This document shows, piece after piece, positions 12,402 through 23,077 of a stretch of 64,000 nucleotides of DNA. Positions within the stretch are counted from its first letter, which is position 1. Every line of letters begins with the position of its first letter. The notes beneath the pieces are model-generated. The model searched no databases, had not been told where the DNA came from, and was given only the letters and a program-made list of their open reading frames with translations. The position numbers and the translations under genes were made by a program. Source of the DNA: Paramacrobiotus metropolitanus (Eukaryota > Tardigrada > Eutardigrada > Parachela > Macrobiotidae); NCBI RefSeq assembly GCF_019649055.1, contig NW_026570267.1, positions 682,001-746,000 of the forward strand, given 5' to 3'.

Positions 12402-13170
12402 GATGGAGCGCTGAGTCCGTGCTTTTTTTATGCCATGGAAATTGCTCTTTGGAAAAATCAAAATCATGCTTATCAAACACTGGATAAACCCAGTACACCT
12501 TAGTAAACCAGGGAGACATTTTGTTCGGCCACCCGGTAAATTATTAAATCAAATCGAAATTGCTAAATACAGTAGATTTGTACACGTGATAAGGAAGTAC
12601 TTCTGCGGCTTACGCCATGCACCCGGTCCAGTTTCTGTTGTTACTTCCGTTTCTTGCTATAATTTGTTGATGTTTATTCATCGTTTATTAACTTTTTATA
12701 AAAAGTAGTCAATCGGTAAAGTTCATTCTGTGAGAAAAGCTTAGCACCTGGTGAACAAAATATGAAAACTTAAAGTGAGCAAAATATGAGCCGAATCGAA
12801 GTACTAAGTTGTACATTGTATATATTGTATTGATCCTATACTATTGCATGACTATACTATTGATTCGACCTATTGTTTTGTATATACTATTGTATTGATC
12901 CTGGTATACCAGCCCATCCAGCCCATCATTAAAAGTTAGCCTAATAGCTCGCTCAAGAGAATTTTTCCGGGGCGGACTGACACCAGTTGGCAGTCGGTTA
13001 AACTAGAATAATTACAAAGACTAGTCTTTGTACACTATTTAGTTTACGGCTTGTTTTCGTCAGGTCTATGGAAAGTCTGTAACCAAAATGTTACACGATT
13101 CTGATTCGCACATTTTAGGGGGGTGGTTTAGCACAGCACAAGCATCAAGTACACAAAGGAAGATACTGTA

Positions 13171-13233
13171 AGGGACTATCTATAAACTACGTTCCCGAAA
13201 ATTCGTTCTGTACGTAGTTTGTGTATGGTCCCT
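13171..13233. repeat. Imperfect palindrome, MITE remnant
   Basis: Two 22-base arms (13171-13192 and 13212-13233) match at 18 of 22 positions in inverse orientation around a 19-base loop. The arm starts agggac and ends actacgt, like the ends of many small inverted-repeat transposons. Confidence 0.55.
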
Positions 13234-14055
13234 AACTATACCGTTAATTACAAATTTATAGTACACGAATAATAATACGTAATTTCACTAATTTGCACAG
13301 CGAGTCCGCGAAGGAATGTTTTCGCTGACTGCGAAGCAGACAAGAAAACGCCACTTCGTGTTTTTTTCCAGTGTTGACAAGCGCTTTTGTTAGATTTCGT
13401 TTGCACATTCATAAAATTTACTAATATAACGTTAGAATATGAACGGAGCGGTTCAGACGCACTGTTGTGTTTAGCGTGCAATTTACAGGGATACCATGGT
13501 TTATTGTTGCTTTTGTTCGGCAGATCTATTGGAGTTCCCGTAAATACAGGATAATATCGCGTCGTCACAACCATTGGTACAGTTGGTGAGATCTGTTTCT
13601 GGTAATGTTGAATCCGGAAATAATAACCAGTTTTTAAACCTTTATTTTAGCACCACAAAACCCTGTTGCAATACTGAAAATTTATTGGTACATAGATTCT
13701 CCAAGGACAGCCATAAATCATAATAAACGCAGTCTCCAAGATTAAATATAATAAAAATTTTACGGATGAACAATTAAAACTTGTAAGTGCTTTGAAAACA
13801 AATAATTACGGTGTGCAACGATCATTAATGATGCCGGGACAGTCACTAGTGCCGAATGACGTACGAGATAATTTTTAAGTCAAAAGATAATTTACACCAT
13901 CCATAGATCGTAGGCATAAGCAGAATGGATATTTACTGTAGACAAAATAAATTAATATTTTCAATAATTTGCTATGTTTTGCGATGATGTATGTGCATCA
14001 ATCCACATCTAGCAGAAACGCTCTCCTGCAAGGAGTAGACACGGTGTAAGAGGAG

Positions 14056-14334
14056 GTGCGCTTTCTCTCTGTTTAGTGCTGGTACAATAGGCTTAGGCGG
14101 CTGTATGGTGTACATGATGCAGACCCGCCGTGCTGTTGCCGGCTCGACTGCAACAACAGTATCAAATTAATTTTCACAGTTGCGCCGGTTCGGCTGATAT
14201 ATTGGAGTTCCCATAGGCAAAGCATAGGGTCGGGTCGGCAGAATTGTGGGTGTACTTCGGCAGATTTATGGGAGGAAAACCACTTTCCTGCCGGGCTCGC
14301 CAACAGGAAACAGGCCAATATATCTGCCGGCTAC
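14056..14334 (-). repeat. Right arm of the 3.1-kb inverted repeat
   Basis: Inverse copy of 11228-11500. Immediately outside it are two TGACGTCA palindromes (14353-14360 and 14373-14380) and a motif tcacttgtgtccgttac that also occurs outside the left arm. Confidence 0.75.
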
Positions 14335-14643
14335 AATCGCGGGCAAGCTGGATGACGTCATGTCGTCCACGATGACGTCATGGTACCGTAGAGAACGTCA
14401 TGGTACTGTAGAGGCGTTTTGCAATGCGTCACTTGTGTCCGTTACGGAAGCAGTGCAAAGCATGACATCATCTCGGTCAAGCCGGCTTTACGCCGTGGTC
14501 CTGTACAGCAGTTTGGCACTGCTTCACTTGTGTCCGTTACAAAAACATTCATTCTATGATTTCTGTATATTCACGTAGCAACCTGTGTCCCAGTGTTAGA
14601 CATACATGTGTGAAATGTACACACACAGTGCAGTACAGTACAG

Positions 14644-15207
14644 TAGAGATGGCAACGGCTGGCTTAACGGCTTATCGGCCGGCTGCGGCTGGCTAAAATA
14701 GCGAGCCGGCTCGAAAGTGTCGGCTCACCTACCTGAGCCGGCTCAAACGGCTCGGCTTTGAACGCGAGCCGGCTAAGCCGGCTCGGAGCCGGCTTAGCCG
14801 ATAGTTTTTTAGCGCAGAAAAACGCAAGTATTCTTTCACTAAAAAGCAAAGTTTTCAGCTGTTTTTGGTAAAAAAAAACTGTTTTTCGTCAGTTTTTAAT
14901 GGAAAAAGTGATCTCTGAAACGAAAATTCACCGCTTTTTTATAAGATTATTGAGTCTTTAAGTCTCAAAATCGGCTTTGAACGGGCCAAAAAAGATAAAA
15001 TTTTACTTCCTTACACATTTTTCCCCATAATATGCAAGCCGTTAGCCGACATCGGCTTACGGCTGGCTCGCGGCTGGCTGAGGCCCTGAGCCGGCTCAAT
15101 CGGCTCGGCTAGCATCGGCTGCGGCTACAATTTTTGGTCGAGCCGGCTCAGCCGAAGCCGGCTTAGCCGCGGCTCAAACGGCTTCGGCTGAGCCGTTGCC
15201 ACCTCTA
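14644..15207. mobile_element. hAT-type MITE with 8-bp target-site duplication
   Basis: The element is 564 bp. The left end reads TAGAGATGGCAACGGCT and the right end is its inverse with one change (TAGAGGTGGCAACGGCT). The 8-mer CAGTACAG lies directly on both sides (14636-14643 and 15208-15215). TAGAG fits the hAT terminal consensus YARNG, and hAT insertions give 8-bp duplications. Both inner flanks are dominated by agccggctc repeats in both orientations. There is no ORF, so it is non-autonomous. Caveat: the flanking DNA is itself a CAGTA-type microsatellite, which weakens the duplication evidence. Confidence 0.75.
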
Positions 15208-15374
15208 CAGTACAGTACAGTGCAGTGCAGTACAAGGAAAAGCACGTGCAAAAAAAAGTATTGTAGGTATTTATGACCATGATACAAAATAAAAACAACA
15301 ACAAAGTGTATTGCGTACTAAATAAGGAATTTCTAAAAAAGCAAAGTTTATCACTGCGTACTCCCTGAACTTCA

Positions 15375-16730
15375 ATGGCACCCAAACGAAAGCTCCATCT
15401 GTCTCCCGAAACTGGGTCCAAAAAGAAACGGGGAAGAGGAGCACGATCACGTAAGAACAATGTTATGTCAAGTTTTTGTAATTTATACTGGAAAATTTGC
15501 ATGGATTCGACTCTAGGGTCTTCAGTTCCTCCCGTTAGAACGGGTGTCTCTCCTAGAACACGGATGAGGGAATATCGAGCCCGAGCAAACAGCAGACGCA
15601 GAGAAAACGAACGTTTGAGAAAGGCGGCTCAACGTGCAAACGAAACACGCTCCCAGCGATCGGAACGCCGTCGCCGAAATCGACAGAGGGCCACCACCTC
15701 AACTGCTCAACAAACAGACAGCGAAAGAACACGACGCACTGAAAGGTCACGCATGCAGCATCTCATGAATCGCCGAGCAAATGCTGAGCAAGGAAGGTTG
15801 TTGCTCTTAGAGAACCACATGGCGACATTGAAATGGAAAGAATGTGTTGTGTGTAAGGAATCTTGGCCGAATCTGAAATTGGACCCTACGGGCAGGTGTA
15901 ATCAGTGCAAATCTCAAAATCCCAAGTTTTCTGCTGCTAACAACATGGATCCGGGAGAAGTACCCGCAGAGCTAAAAGATTTGACGTTCGTTGAAGAGCA
16001 ACTAATAGCCAGAATACATCCTGTTTTATCAGTTTTTAAAGTCGGCAGAGGACAGCAGCTAGCGTATTCGGGAAACGTTGTTAACTTCCGACGGGATGTA
16101 AAGGCATTTGCAAGAACTCTCCCCCATAATCCATCTAAACTGCTCTCCGTAATAATTGTGAATCGCAAGGACACAGATAACTATGCCATCTTCAATGTAT
16201 CCGGAGTAAGAATTCGCCGAGCGCTACGCTTTCTGAAGAAAAATAACCCGTGGTATCATGACATTATAATTGATGAAGGAGCGTTATCGCAGATTCCGTC
16301 AAGCGGTAATCTCTATTCTCAACTACCTAACCTCCCTGGCGAAACCAATGCAGCATTATTCACTTCTGCGGATGATCGAGTACATGACACTGGAGTTCCC
16401 GTGTTACAGCATGTCAGGCAATCCGATCAAATATACGAAACTGTTGGTGTTGACATTCCCACTGTGCCCTATCCTCAGTTATCTGCTGAGCCTGTTGACG
16501 AGTTCCAAACTGCCGGATACATAGCATGCTCGTTCCCACGCCTGTTTCCTTGGGGAAAGGGGGATCTGCGCGATTTAAGAAACAGGAAGCAAAAGGTCAC
16601 AGAAGCGGAATATTTTAAGCACCTCATGAGGTATCGGGACAGACGGTTTGCAGAACATCCAACTTTCCGATTTTTTGCAGTTAACAGCCTTGAGGTGGCA
16701 AGCACTGCGGGTCGGACAAATTTTTGTTAA
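15375..16730 (+). pseudogene. Helitron replicase, N-terminal part
   Basis: The ATG at 15375 starts a basic N-terminus rich in Arg and Lys, followed by a CxxC...CxxC zinc-binding pair (ECVVCKES and GRCNQCKS near residues 155-180) and the region typical of Helitron-like N domains. It ends with NSL, after which the frame is lost: the family continuation RWQALRVGQIF is found one frame away from about 16693. One extra base near 16690 explains it. A possible intron at 15451-15516 (66 bases, GT-AG) would not change the frame. Confidence 0.8.
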
Positions 16731-17892
16731 GAAAAGCACACTGGGTGCAATAACAATCGGTGAACTACGCCACCGGCTACAAGAGACGCCAACGCTAATA
16801 AATCAGATAACAAACTTTGGATCTAATTTAAGGGGAACGCGCGCATGTTGGATGAAGCGAAGCGGGGAGTTAAGTGACATGGTGAAATCCCTAAAAATGC
16901 CTACACTTTTTTTTACGCTATCTGCTGCTGATTTGCACTGGCCGGAGTTATACGAACTGATAGCACCAGACACAGATTTCACAGAAATCTCCGCTGCCGA
17001 AGCAACCAAACTCCGCTCAAAGCTGCTCCAAAACAATCCATTAATTGCGGACTGGTTTTTTTGTCAAAGAGCGGAATACTTCATTCATAAAGTAATGCAG
17101 CAAAAATTCAACATAAAAGACTACTGGTATCGCTATGAATTTCAACACCGAGGAAGCGTCCACTTACACGGGTTGCTGTGGCTAGCGGATGCTCCTGATA
17201 CCGAAAATTTAGACAGCATGAATGCTGCAGGCCGTCAAGTTATCATCGACTACTTTGACTCTCTTGTTACCGCCATAAATCCTGAACCCAACGAACAGCC
17301 TCCCAATTTTCACCCTTCAGACGTCAAATTGTCCGCGGTTGCAGACCCAGAGGGTGATTATGCGAATCTCGTGACTAAACTTGAACGACATACCGTGTGT
17401 CGACAAGGAGCCTGTCTCAGGAAAAAGAAAGGAAGAGAAGTGTGTCGGTATGATTATCCAAAAGAAATACAAGAACTTTCACGCCTAGAGAAAACAGACG
17501 GAAAGTGGACGTTTTCCCATAAGCGTAACGATCCCCGTGTTAATCGGCACAACAAGTTCTGCCTGCGTGTTTCGAGGGCAAATATTGATTTCTCTCCAGT
17601 TGTGGATAAGTACGCAGTGCTTAATTACGTTGCAAAGTATGCCTCGAAAGCGGAACCGCGATCAGATACATATGCAGGCATTTTGCAAGGAATACTTCAG
17701 TCTGCCCCTTCCGATTCAGACCCCGGAAAAAAGGCAATTCAGAAGTTTTTAATGAAATCCGTTTCCGAAACAGACTTTTCGGCACAAGAGTGCTGCCACC
17801 TTCTCATCGGAAACAGCCTGTATGGAAGTTCTCGGACATTTATAACTTTGGTCTTGAAATCGGACGAATGGGTGCCAGTCGCGGAAATTTAA
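16648..17892 (+). pseudogene. Helitron replicase, Rep (HUH nuclease) part
   Basis: Frame-shifted continuation of the preceding ORF; useful similarity begins at about 16693. The HUH metal-binding motif is seen as HRGSVHLHGLLW (about 17146-17180), and the catalytic tyrosine region as YAVLNYVAKYASK (about 17611-17650), with the two tyrosines expected in Helitron Rep. A TAA at 17890-17892 interrupts the frame; coding-like sequence goes on in the same frame directly after it, so this is a single nonsense change. Confidence 0.82.
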
Positions 17893-19927
17893 GACGAAAA
17901 TCTCCGTCAGGCAGAACACAAAACTATCCTCCAGAAATACGCGGCCAGACCGCTATGGAAAATTGCGACACAGTATTCGTGGAGTAAAAATGGGTGGAAA
18001 AAACGAACTCGTGAAAAAGACTGCATTTTGCGTTTGTTTCCTAGATTGTCGTTAACGGATGATCCACTGAAAAACTCCGAATACTACCGACAACAAGTAA
18101 TTCTTCAATTGCCCTGGCGTGATATTGACGAATTTCAGTTAAGCGGAACATGGCAAGAAATTTACGAGTCACACGGTTTGTTACCCAAGTGCACAACGCC
18201 TGAAGATGATGACACTGAATCAGCCGACGACAGTGATAATGAGACTGTAGAAGGCCATGAAATCGGTAATGAACAGGATGAATATATGGTGCTTCAGGGA
18301 TATGGGCCACAAGCACCATTTCCAGTCGTAGAATTAAGCACTCGTCAAATAGACCGCGATCATGACTGGACCGCCGCGTATCATTTATATGCGGATATGG
18401 ACACCGCTGACAGTTTCATCGAAAGGTCACGGACAAACAACGATGCCGTTGATGGCCCTGCTGCAGCGCCCACTGTGCAGCTATCGGCAGAACAAGCAGC
18501 TGTCTTGAATTTCTTTAAGGAACAAATCAGCAACCGGGTGGTTCAAAAATGTTGCATTGTTCAAGGAAAGGCTGGCAGTGGAAAGTCAGTGTTAATTTCA
18601 CACCTAATACATACCTTAACGACTGATGTGCAACATGGACCTGGGTCTTATCTGCTCCTTGGACCAACTGGCGTTGCCGCTGACAACATTTCTGGACAAA
18701 CAATACATTCCCAACTGAGAATACCGGTTAACCGCCCTTTCAAGGAATTAGAGGGAGAAGAACTTCATCGATTTCAGGAAGATTTGTCAGGAGTCAAATG
18801 CATGATAATCCACGAATACAGCCTCATTGGGTGCTCCTTGTTGGGTAAAATCGACAGACGATGCCGGCAAGCTAAGCCCGACCAATGTCATTTACCTTTT
18901 GGTGGTCTCATTGTTTATCTCTTTGGCGATATTAAGCAGTTGCCGCCTGTACTTGACCGACCATTATATGGAGACGGTTATAAAAGCGAGCTTGCGGACC
19001 ATGGACAGTTAGTCTACAGAACCGCATTTACGAAAGCGTTCATACTCGTAACCTCCCAGCGGCAAAGGGGAAGTGATCCCGAGCAGCAGCATTTTCGGGA
19101 CGCCTTGGATCGCATTAGTACGGGTGAATCAACGGAAGAAGATTATCAAAAAATTATGTCCAGAAACTACGGAATGATGCCCGATGAAGAACGAGAAAGC
19201 TTTCGGAGTGCGATACGGCTGTTTACCGAACGGGATCAAGCAAAACAGTACAACATCAAAGCCTTAACCGATTTGCGCATGCCCGTCGCAAAAATTCGGG
19301 CTAAGCATAACACTGAATCAGTGTCCAGAGGTACTTTTTTTGCAATTTCGACGTTTTTTTTAAAAATTTATTTATGTGATTGTAGGCGGAGACCAGCAAG
19401 CCATGGGCTTAGAACAAACCCTTTACCTATCACGAGGATCCCGTGTAATGTTAAAACGAAATATCTGGACCACGAAAGGACTCGTTAACGGAGCATTAGG
19501 TTATGTCCGCGATATCGTCTACGCTCCAGGAACAACTCCTGAGGACTCTCTACCGGTGGCGATTATGGTGGAGTTCGATAAATACAGTGGCCCTACTGTA
19601 GGAAACAACTGCATTCCCATCTGTTCTTTGACGGCTCAATGGACCGACCGTGGCCGGAAGCACACCCGAACGCAGTTCCCATTGTCACTTGCCTGGGCGC
19701 TTACTATTCACAAGGCTCAAGGGATTACATGTGAAAAGGCCGTGATCAATGTCGGACTGCGGGAGTTTGCTTCCGGCCTGATATATGTCGGATTGTCAAG
19801 AGTGAAATCGTGGAGTGGACTGGCTATCGAGCCGACTTTTCCTTTTTCACTTCTAAGCGCAATCAAGTCAAAAAAAGCTACGGTTCAAAGACTGAAAGAA
19901 GAGCAGCGGCTCAAAAGTTTAGCCTGA
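17893..19927 (+). pseudogene. Helitron replicase, PIF1-like helicase part
   Basis: Same frame as the Rep part, directly after the stop at 17890. Contains Walker A GKAGSGKS (about 18568-18591), a motif III-like FGDIKQLPPV and the C-terminal HKAQGIT...YVGLSRV motifs of SF1B/PIF1 helicases. A GT-AG intron of 55 bases (19331-19385) joins the two open segments in frame. The Walker B aspartate is replaced: IIHEYS instead of the usual IIDE (codon 18811-18813), which should abolish ATP hydrolysis. The ORF ends with TGA at 19925-19927. Confidence 0.82.
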
Positions 19928-20088
19928 TGAGCTGTGCAGTGTTTCTTGCATGTAGACCAGCAATAATTTACCAAAAAAAAGGCCAATAAAGTTTTGTGGA
20001 CGCTATACAATTTGTTTAACAACATGTCCAACCGCTTCGCTCCGGTCTGCTAAGGCACGCCAACGTGCATTTTTCTAGTATTATCGGT

Positions 20089-20883
20089 TTACAAAAACAA
20101 TGACATTATTTCTGTTCCGCTAAACGAAAGGCAAAGTACACATCTTCCTTCTCTACCGTGTCGCTGAATGTACCGAGAACAGACACTGCATTTCCTCGCT
20201 GAATCTAAACACCAATTCTTTGGCGTAAAAACTCTCCTGAGCAGGGTTGCCTGTACTGTCGATAATCTTTCTCGACTGTCGATAATCTTTCTCGACAGCT
20301 CTTTAAAGAATTTCTTCGTCAGTGGTCCGAACGTGCCTGTAGTTTCGAGCGCCAGCGGTTGAACGATATAACGGTCTGCCAGCCCGCTATACTTTCCTAA
20401 CTTCCGGTTTTCACGTATTTCCGCTGCACTTCCCTGCACCCTGGTCGTCTGGGGTATGTACGTTTGGGCAAATGTGTCCGCAACGGTTATGTCATACACT
20501 AGCGGCTTTCCATTTTTCCAAGGGAATCCTGTAGCACCGTCGGGCCGCTTTCCGTCGCCTCTGTCTAAACCCGCCGGTTCAAGGGACGATTGCACTTTTG
20601 CCGAACTCAGTGCGCGCTTCGCTGCTTCGTTCAAGACAGGGTGGGCACCGTGTCTTCCTTTCGCTAACTTGCATACCAGTCCATGAAGTCCAAGACTGTC
20701 AACAGTACTACCGCACTGGTAAACATGCTTTTCACAGACTGGAGCTCCCAGCCGCCACGCCACGGCAGTGCGCAAGTGTGCGTCTTCCCGAAAATTGAAA
20801 CGGGTAAAGCAGATAACCAGGCACGCGACTCCGGCGTTATAATGGCGGTTTTGTTCACATGTGTATACAGATGTATTATACAT
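20089..20883 (-). pseudogene. Retroelement-type nuclease-like fragment
   Basis: A 264-codon ORF. From about residue 33 it resembles the C-terminal region found behind reverse transcriptase domains in many invertebrate retroelement proteins: RLGAPVCEKHVYQCGSTVD, then GLDRGDGKRPDG, then a LVYDITVADTF block and ETTG. The KRPDG...YD.T pattern is compatible with a PD-(D/E)XK nuclease-like fold; that is inference. No reverse transcriptase is present upstream, so it is a truncated piece. A ~20-base tandem duplication lies inside it (20256-20296). It starts only 11 bases after the Helitron 3' end, so the Helitron probably inserted into or next to it. The family recall is from memory and unverified. 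Confidence 0.6.
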
Positions 20884-22524
20884 ATAGATATTCTTCGTAT
20901 CGCTTTTTTATAACAGTCGATAATCGATGGCGTGTAACGTTTACTCTTTTATTGAACGGACACCTTGTACATTCAGACAATAAATTCGACCATGGTAGTG
21001 ATGTAAATATAGAGAAAATAAACAATAAAGTGTTATACGAGTACAATGTGACTTGTGTCTTTAAATTACGTAAATACGGAAGACGCATTTTCATTTAAAT
21101 CTGCAACGATGAAATACATAATAACATAGCTCCACGAATCGTCATCGGACCCTTAATCATTTTTAAAGGACATGAAAATCTGAAAAACTCTCAAGCCGCT
21201 TTCATAGTTGATGTTCGGATCTGTCTTGAACAAAAATTGCGAAAAGACAGCTTAAACTATGAACGACTTGTTCGCGAACAGAAAACTGTTCGCAAGACGA
21301 AACTGTGAAAGCTTCCCGATCAGTGACAAAAAGACAAAAAAAGACATGCAAAAAGACGGTTCGGGTTGGGCGGTCCCCCCTCTACAAAGAAGACAGTTCG
21401 GATTCGGAAGCTTGTAGCCAATAGTTTTCATCTGACCGCTATGACGCACAAGCGGATGCGATGTACTGTACACGGATACATAAAATATATGCAAATATGT
21501 TATTTTAAACAGCGCAAAGTGAATAATTTTCTAACCACGCTCGCTGCTGTATATTCTGATTTTATTTTTATTGAAAACTTTGAATAAATTGAACTGATTG
21601 ATTCCCCCACATTAAGTTCATAATGCCGCCCAAAAAATCAACTTCTACACGTAGTAAGAAATCTACGCAAGTGTCCCAAGTGGTTGGCCCATCGCCAGTG
21701 GTGAACACAACTTCCGCCCAGAGACCGAATTCGCCATAACGACGGCGACTGAGATTAACCGGTCGAATATACCACTCTCGCTGGGTCAAAATATTTGGGT
21801 TTATTAACACCAGTCTAGCTAAAGCGAGAAATGCAAGCAAAGCCGGGAGCTTTTTCTTCACGATATCCTTTTCTGGCAGCATTTTTGACAGTGTTTGGAA
21901 ACTCAAAAATTTTAATCAGAATAAAAACTGGAAACTGGCAGTTATGTGCATGCCTGATAATTTACGTATGCACAACTGTACTTACTTAGTTGTCATAAAA
22001 AATGAAGGGTAATCGAAAAGACAAAAAATTTTGTTCAGTTCGCCCAACTGTCTTGAACACTTTTATTTCAAAGTTGTCTTTTAATGTTCGGTCTTTTCAT
22101 TTTTATTCTGTCTTTTGCCCGATCATCAACTATGGCAGCGGCTTCACATTTTTGTAACAAAAAGGATTGCCGTTCTTTTTGCCGAAATGCACGAGTCCGT
22201 CTGCTTAGATGCCAACGTCCGGCAGCACGATTGACAGCAGGCCTTAAACCACCAAGCTCAATAAGGCAGACAATAGTCTCGGCGGCTTAAGCAGCCGCCC
22301 TGTCGTCGGATACGGCCCGTAGAAAACTGCTCGCCTAAGGGCCATTAACCGATAAAGGCTTTGCCATTTTTTTATCAAAACTTGAAAAACTTTAAGGTAC
22401 GGTCGAAATTAAGAAAACTCGGAAGCGAATATGTATTTCGCATGTCAACAACTTCCGAACGAAACTACAGCAAGATGGCATATGGTTTCTATATGCAATC
22501 AAAACATTACCACATCATTCAGGC
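20884..22524. other. Right interior of the mobile island
   Basis: Mostly non-coding. A lysine/serine-rich start MPPKKSTSTRSKK at 21622 runs only 38 codons before a stop and may be the start of a lost gene. A perfect 7-bp hairpin, GGCGGCT with AGCCGCC (22281-22299), is present. No gene called. Confidence 0.45.
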
Positions 22525-22736
22525 ACCCCCACCAACAAAAATTAAAACCTGCCTCTACCACCAAAATTTTGACCTCGACCACCAAAAAATAAAAGAAACC
22601 TTATAACATGAAATTTTGATCTTCGCCATCAAAAAATAAATCATACACACCAACGCTCAAAATTTTGATCTTCGCCACCAAAAAATAAAACCTACTTCTG
22701 CCGTCAAAATTTTGACCTTCGCCATCAAAATTTCAA
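22525..22736 (-). repeat. Right subterminal repeat array
   Basis: About four copies of a 50-60 base unit with cores tcaaaattttga and caccaaaaaataaa, inverted relative to the left array at 10296-10500. Confidence 0.75.
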
Positions 22737-22781
22737 CAGAAACCATAACAATTGTAAATATAGTAATTTAATTTAACAGAT

Positions 22782-22859
22782 TCCAATATAACTCATGGAA
22801 AAAAGGGATCTGGCGTTTTGTTACACCGTTCTGACAAGAGATTTTATAGGCAAATTACC
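22782..22859 (-). repeat. Right terminal inverted repeat of the large element
   Basis: Inverse of 10170-10247 (about 90% by eye). Differences are nearly all C/T and G/A transitions. The sequence outside position 22859 has no counterpart on the left. Confidence 0.8.
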
Positions 22860-23077
22860 CCGTTATTAATGCATAAACTCAGTGTTGCCGCTGCAGTCAA
22901 CACAAGTCAAACCAGGATTTAGCACATCATGCTTTTACTGGAACCCGTCACCCGAGTGCACAAGCAAATACCCCAATGCAAAAATAACTAGCAAAAAACT
23001 AAACAGGCACTTTTAGTAGTAAAATCAATTCAAATCAATCAAAAGTAAACAAAATCAAAACAAATCATCAAAGCTGA

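Larger units (their letters stand above)
11228..14334. mobile_element. 3.1-kb segment bounded by near-identical ~275-bp inverted repeats
   Basis: Positions 11228-11500 and 14056-14334 are inverted copies, about 95% or more identical by eye apart from a 5-base insertion. A more diverged third copy in the left-arm orientation lies at 12248-12401. The 2.5 kb between the arms has no ORF that I recognise. The high arm identity suggests recent insertion or gene conversion. Terminal sequence and target duplication could not be defined, so the type is unknown. Confidence 0.6.
15375..20078 (+). mobile_element. Degenerate autonomous Helitron (5' end not located)
   Basis: Carries an N-terminal zinc-binding region, a HUH Rep nuclease and a PIF1-like helicase, the full rolling-circle set. 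The 3' end is recognisable: stem GCACG/CGTGC (20055-20059 with 20064-20068), then a short T-rich stretch and CTAG ending at 20078, followed by T. This matches the Helitron rule of a hairpin ~10 bases before CTRR and insertion at an AT. The 5' TC terminus could not be placed; it should lie between the MITE and 15375 or further upstream. The reading frame is broken, so the copy is probably dead. Confidence 0.85.
10170..22859. mobile_element. Candidate 12.7-kb composite element bounded by terminal inverted repeats
   Basis: The ends are inverted copies of each other: 10170-10247 matches the reverse complement of 22782-22859 over 78 bases with about eight differences, nearly all transitions. Both ends start GGTAATTTGCC. 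Inside each end lies an array of ~48-60 base repeats built on ttttggtggtgg...tcaaaattttga, again in inverted orientation. Homology stops exactly at GGTAATT, which suggests real element ends, yet no target-site duplication is visible. The interior contains other mobile elements but no transposase ORF that I can tie to these ends. It may be a non-autonomous giant element enlarged by nested insertions, or two related elements in opposite orientation. The superfamily is unknown to me. Confidence 0.55.

Noticed and set aside
22281-22299. GGCGGCT/AGCCGCC hairpin as a second Helitron end
   Set aside because: No CTRR follows at the required distance.
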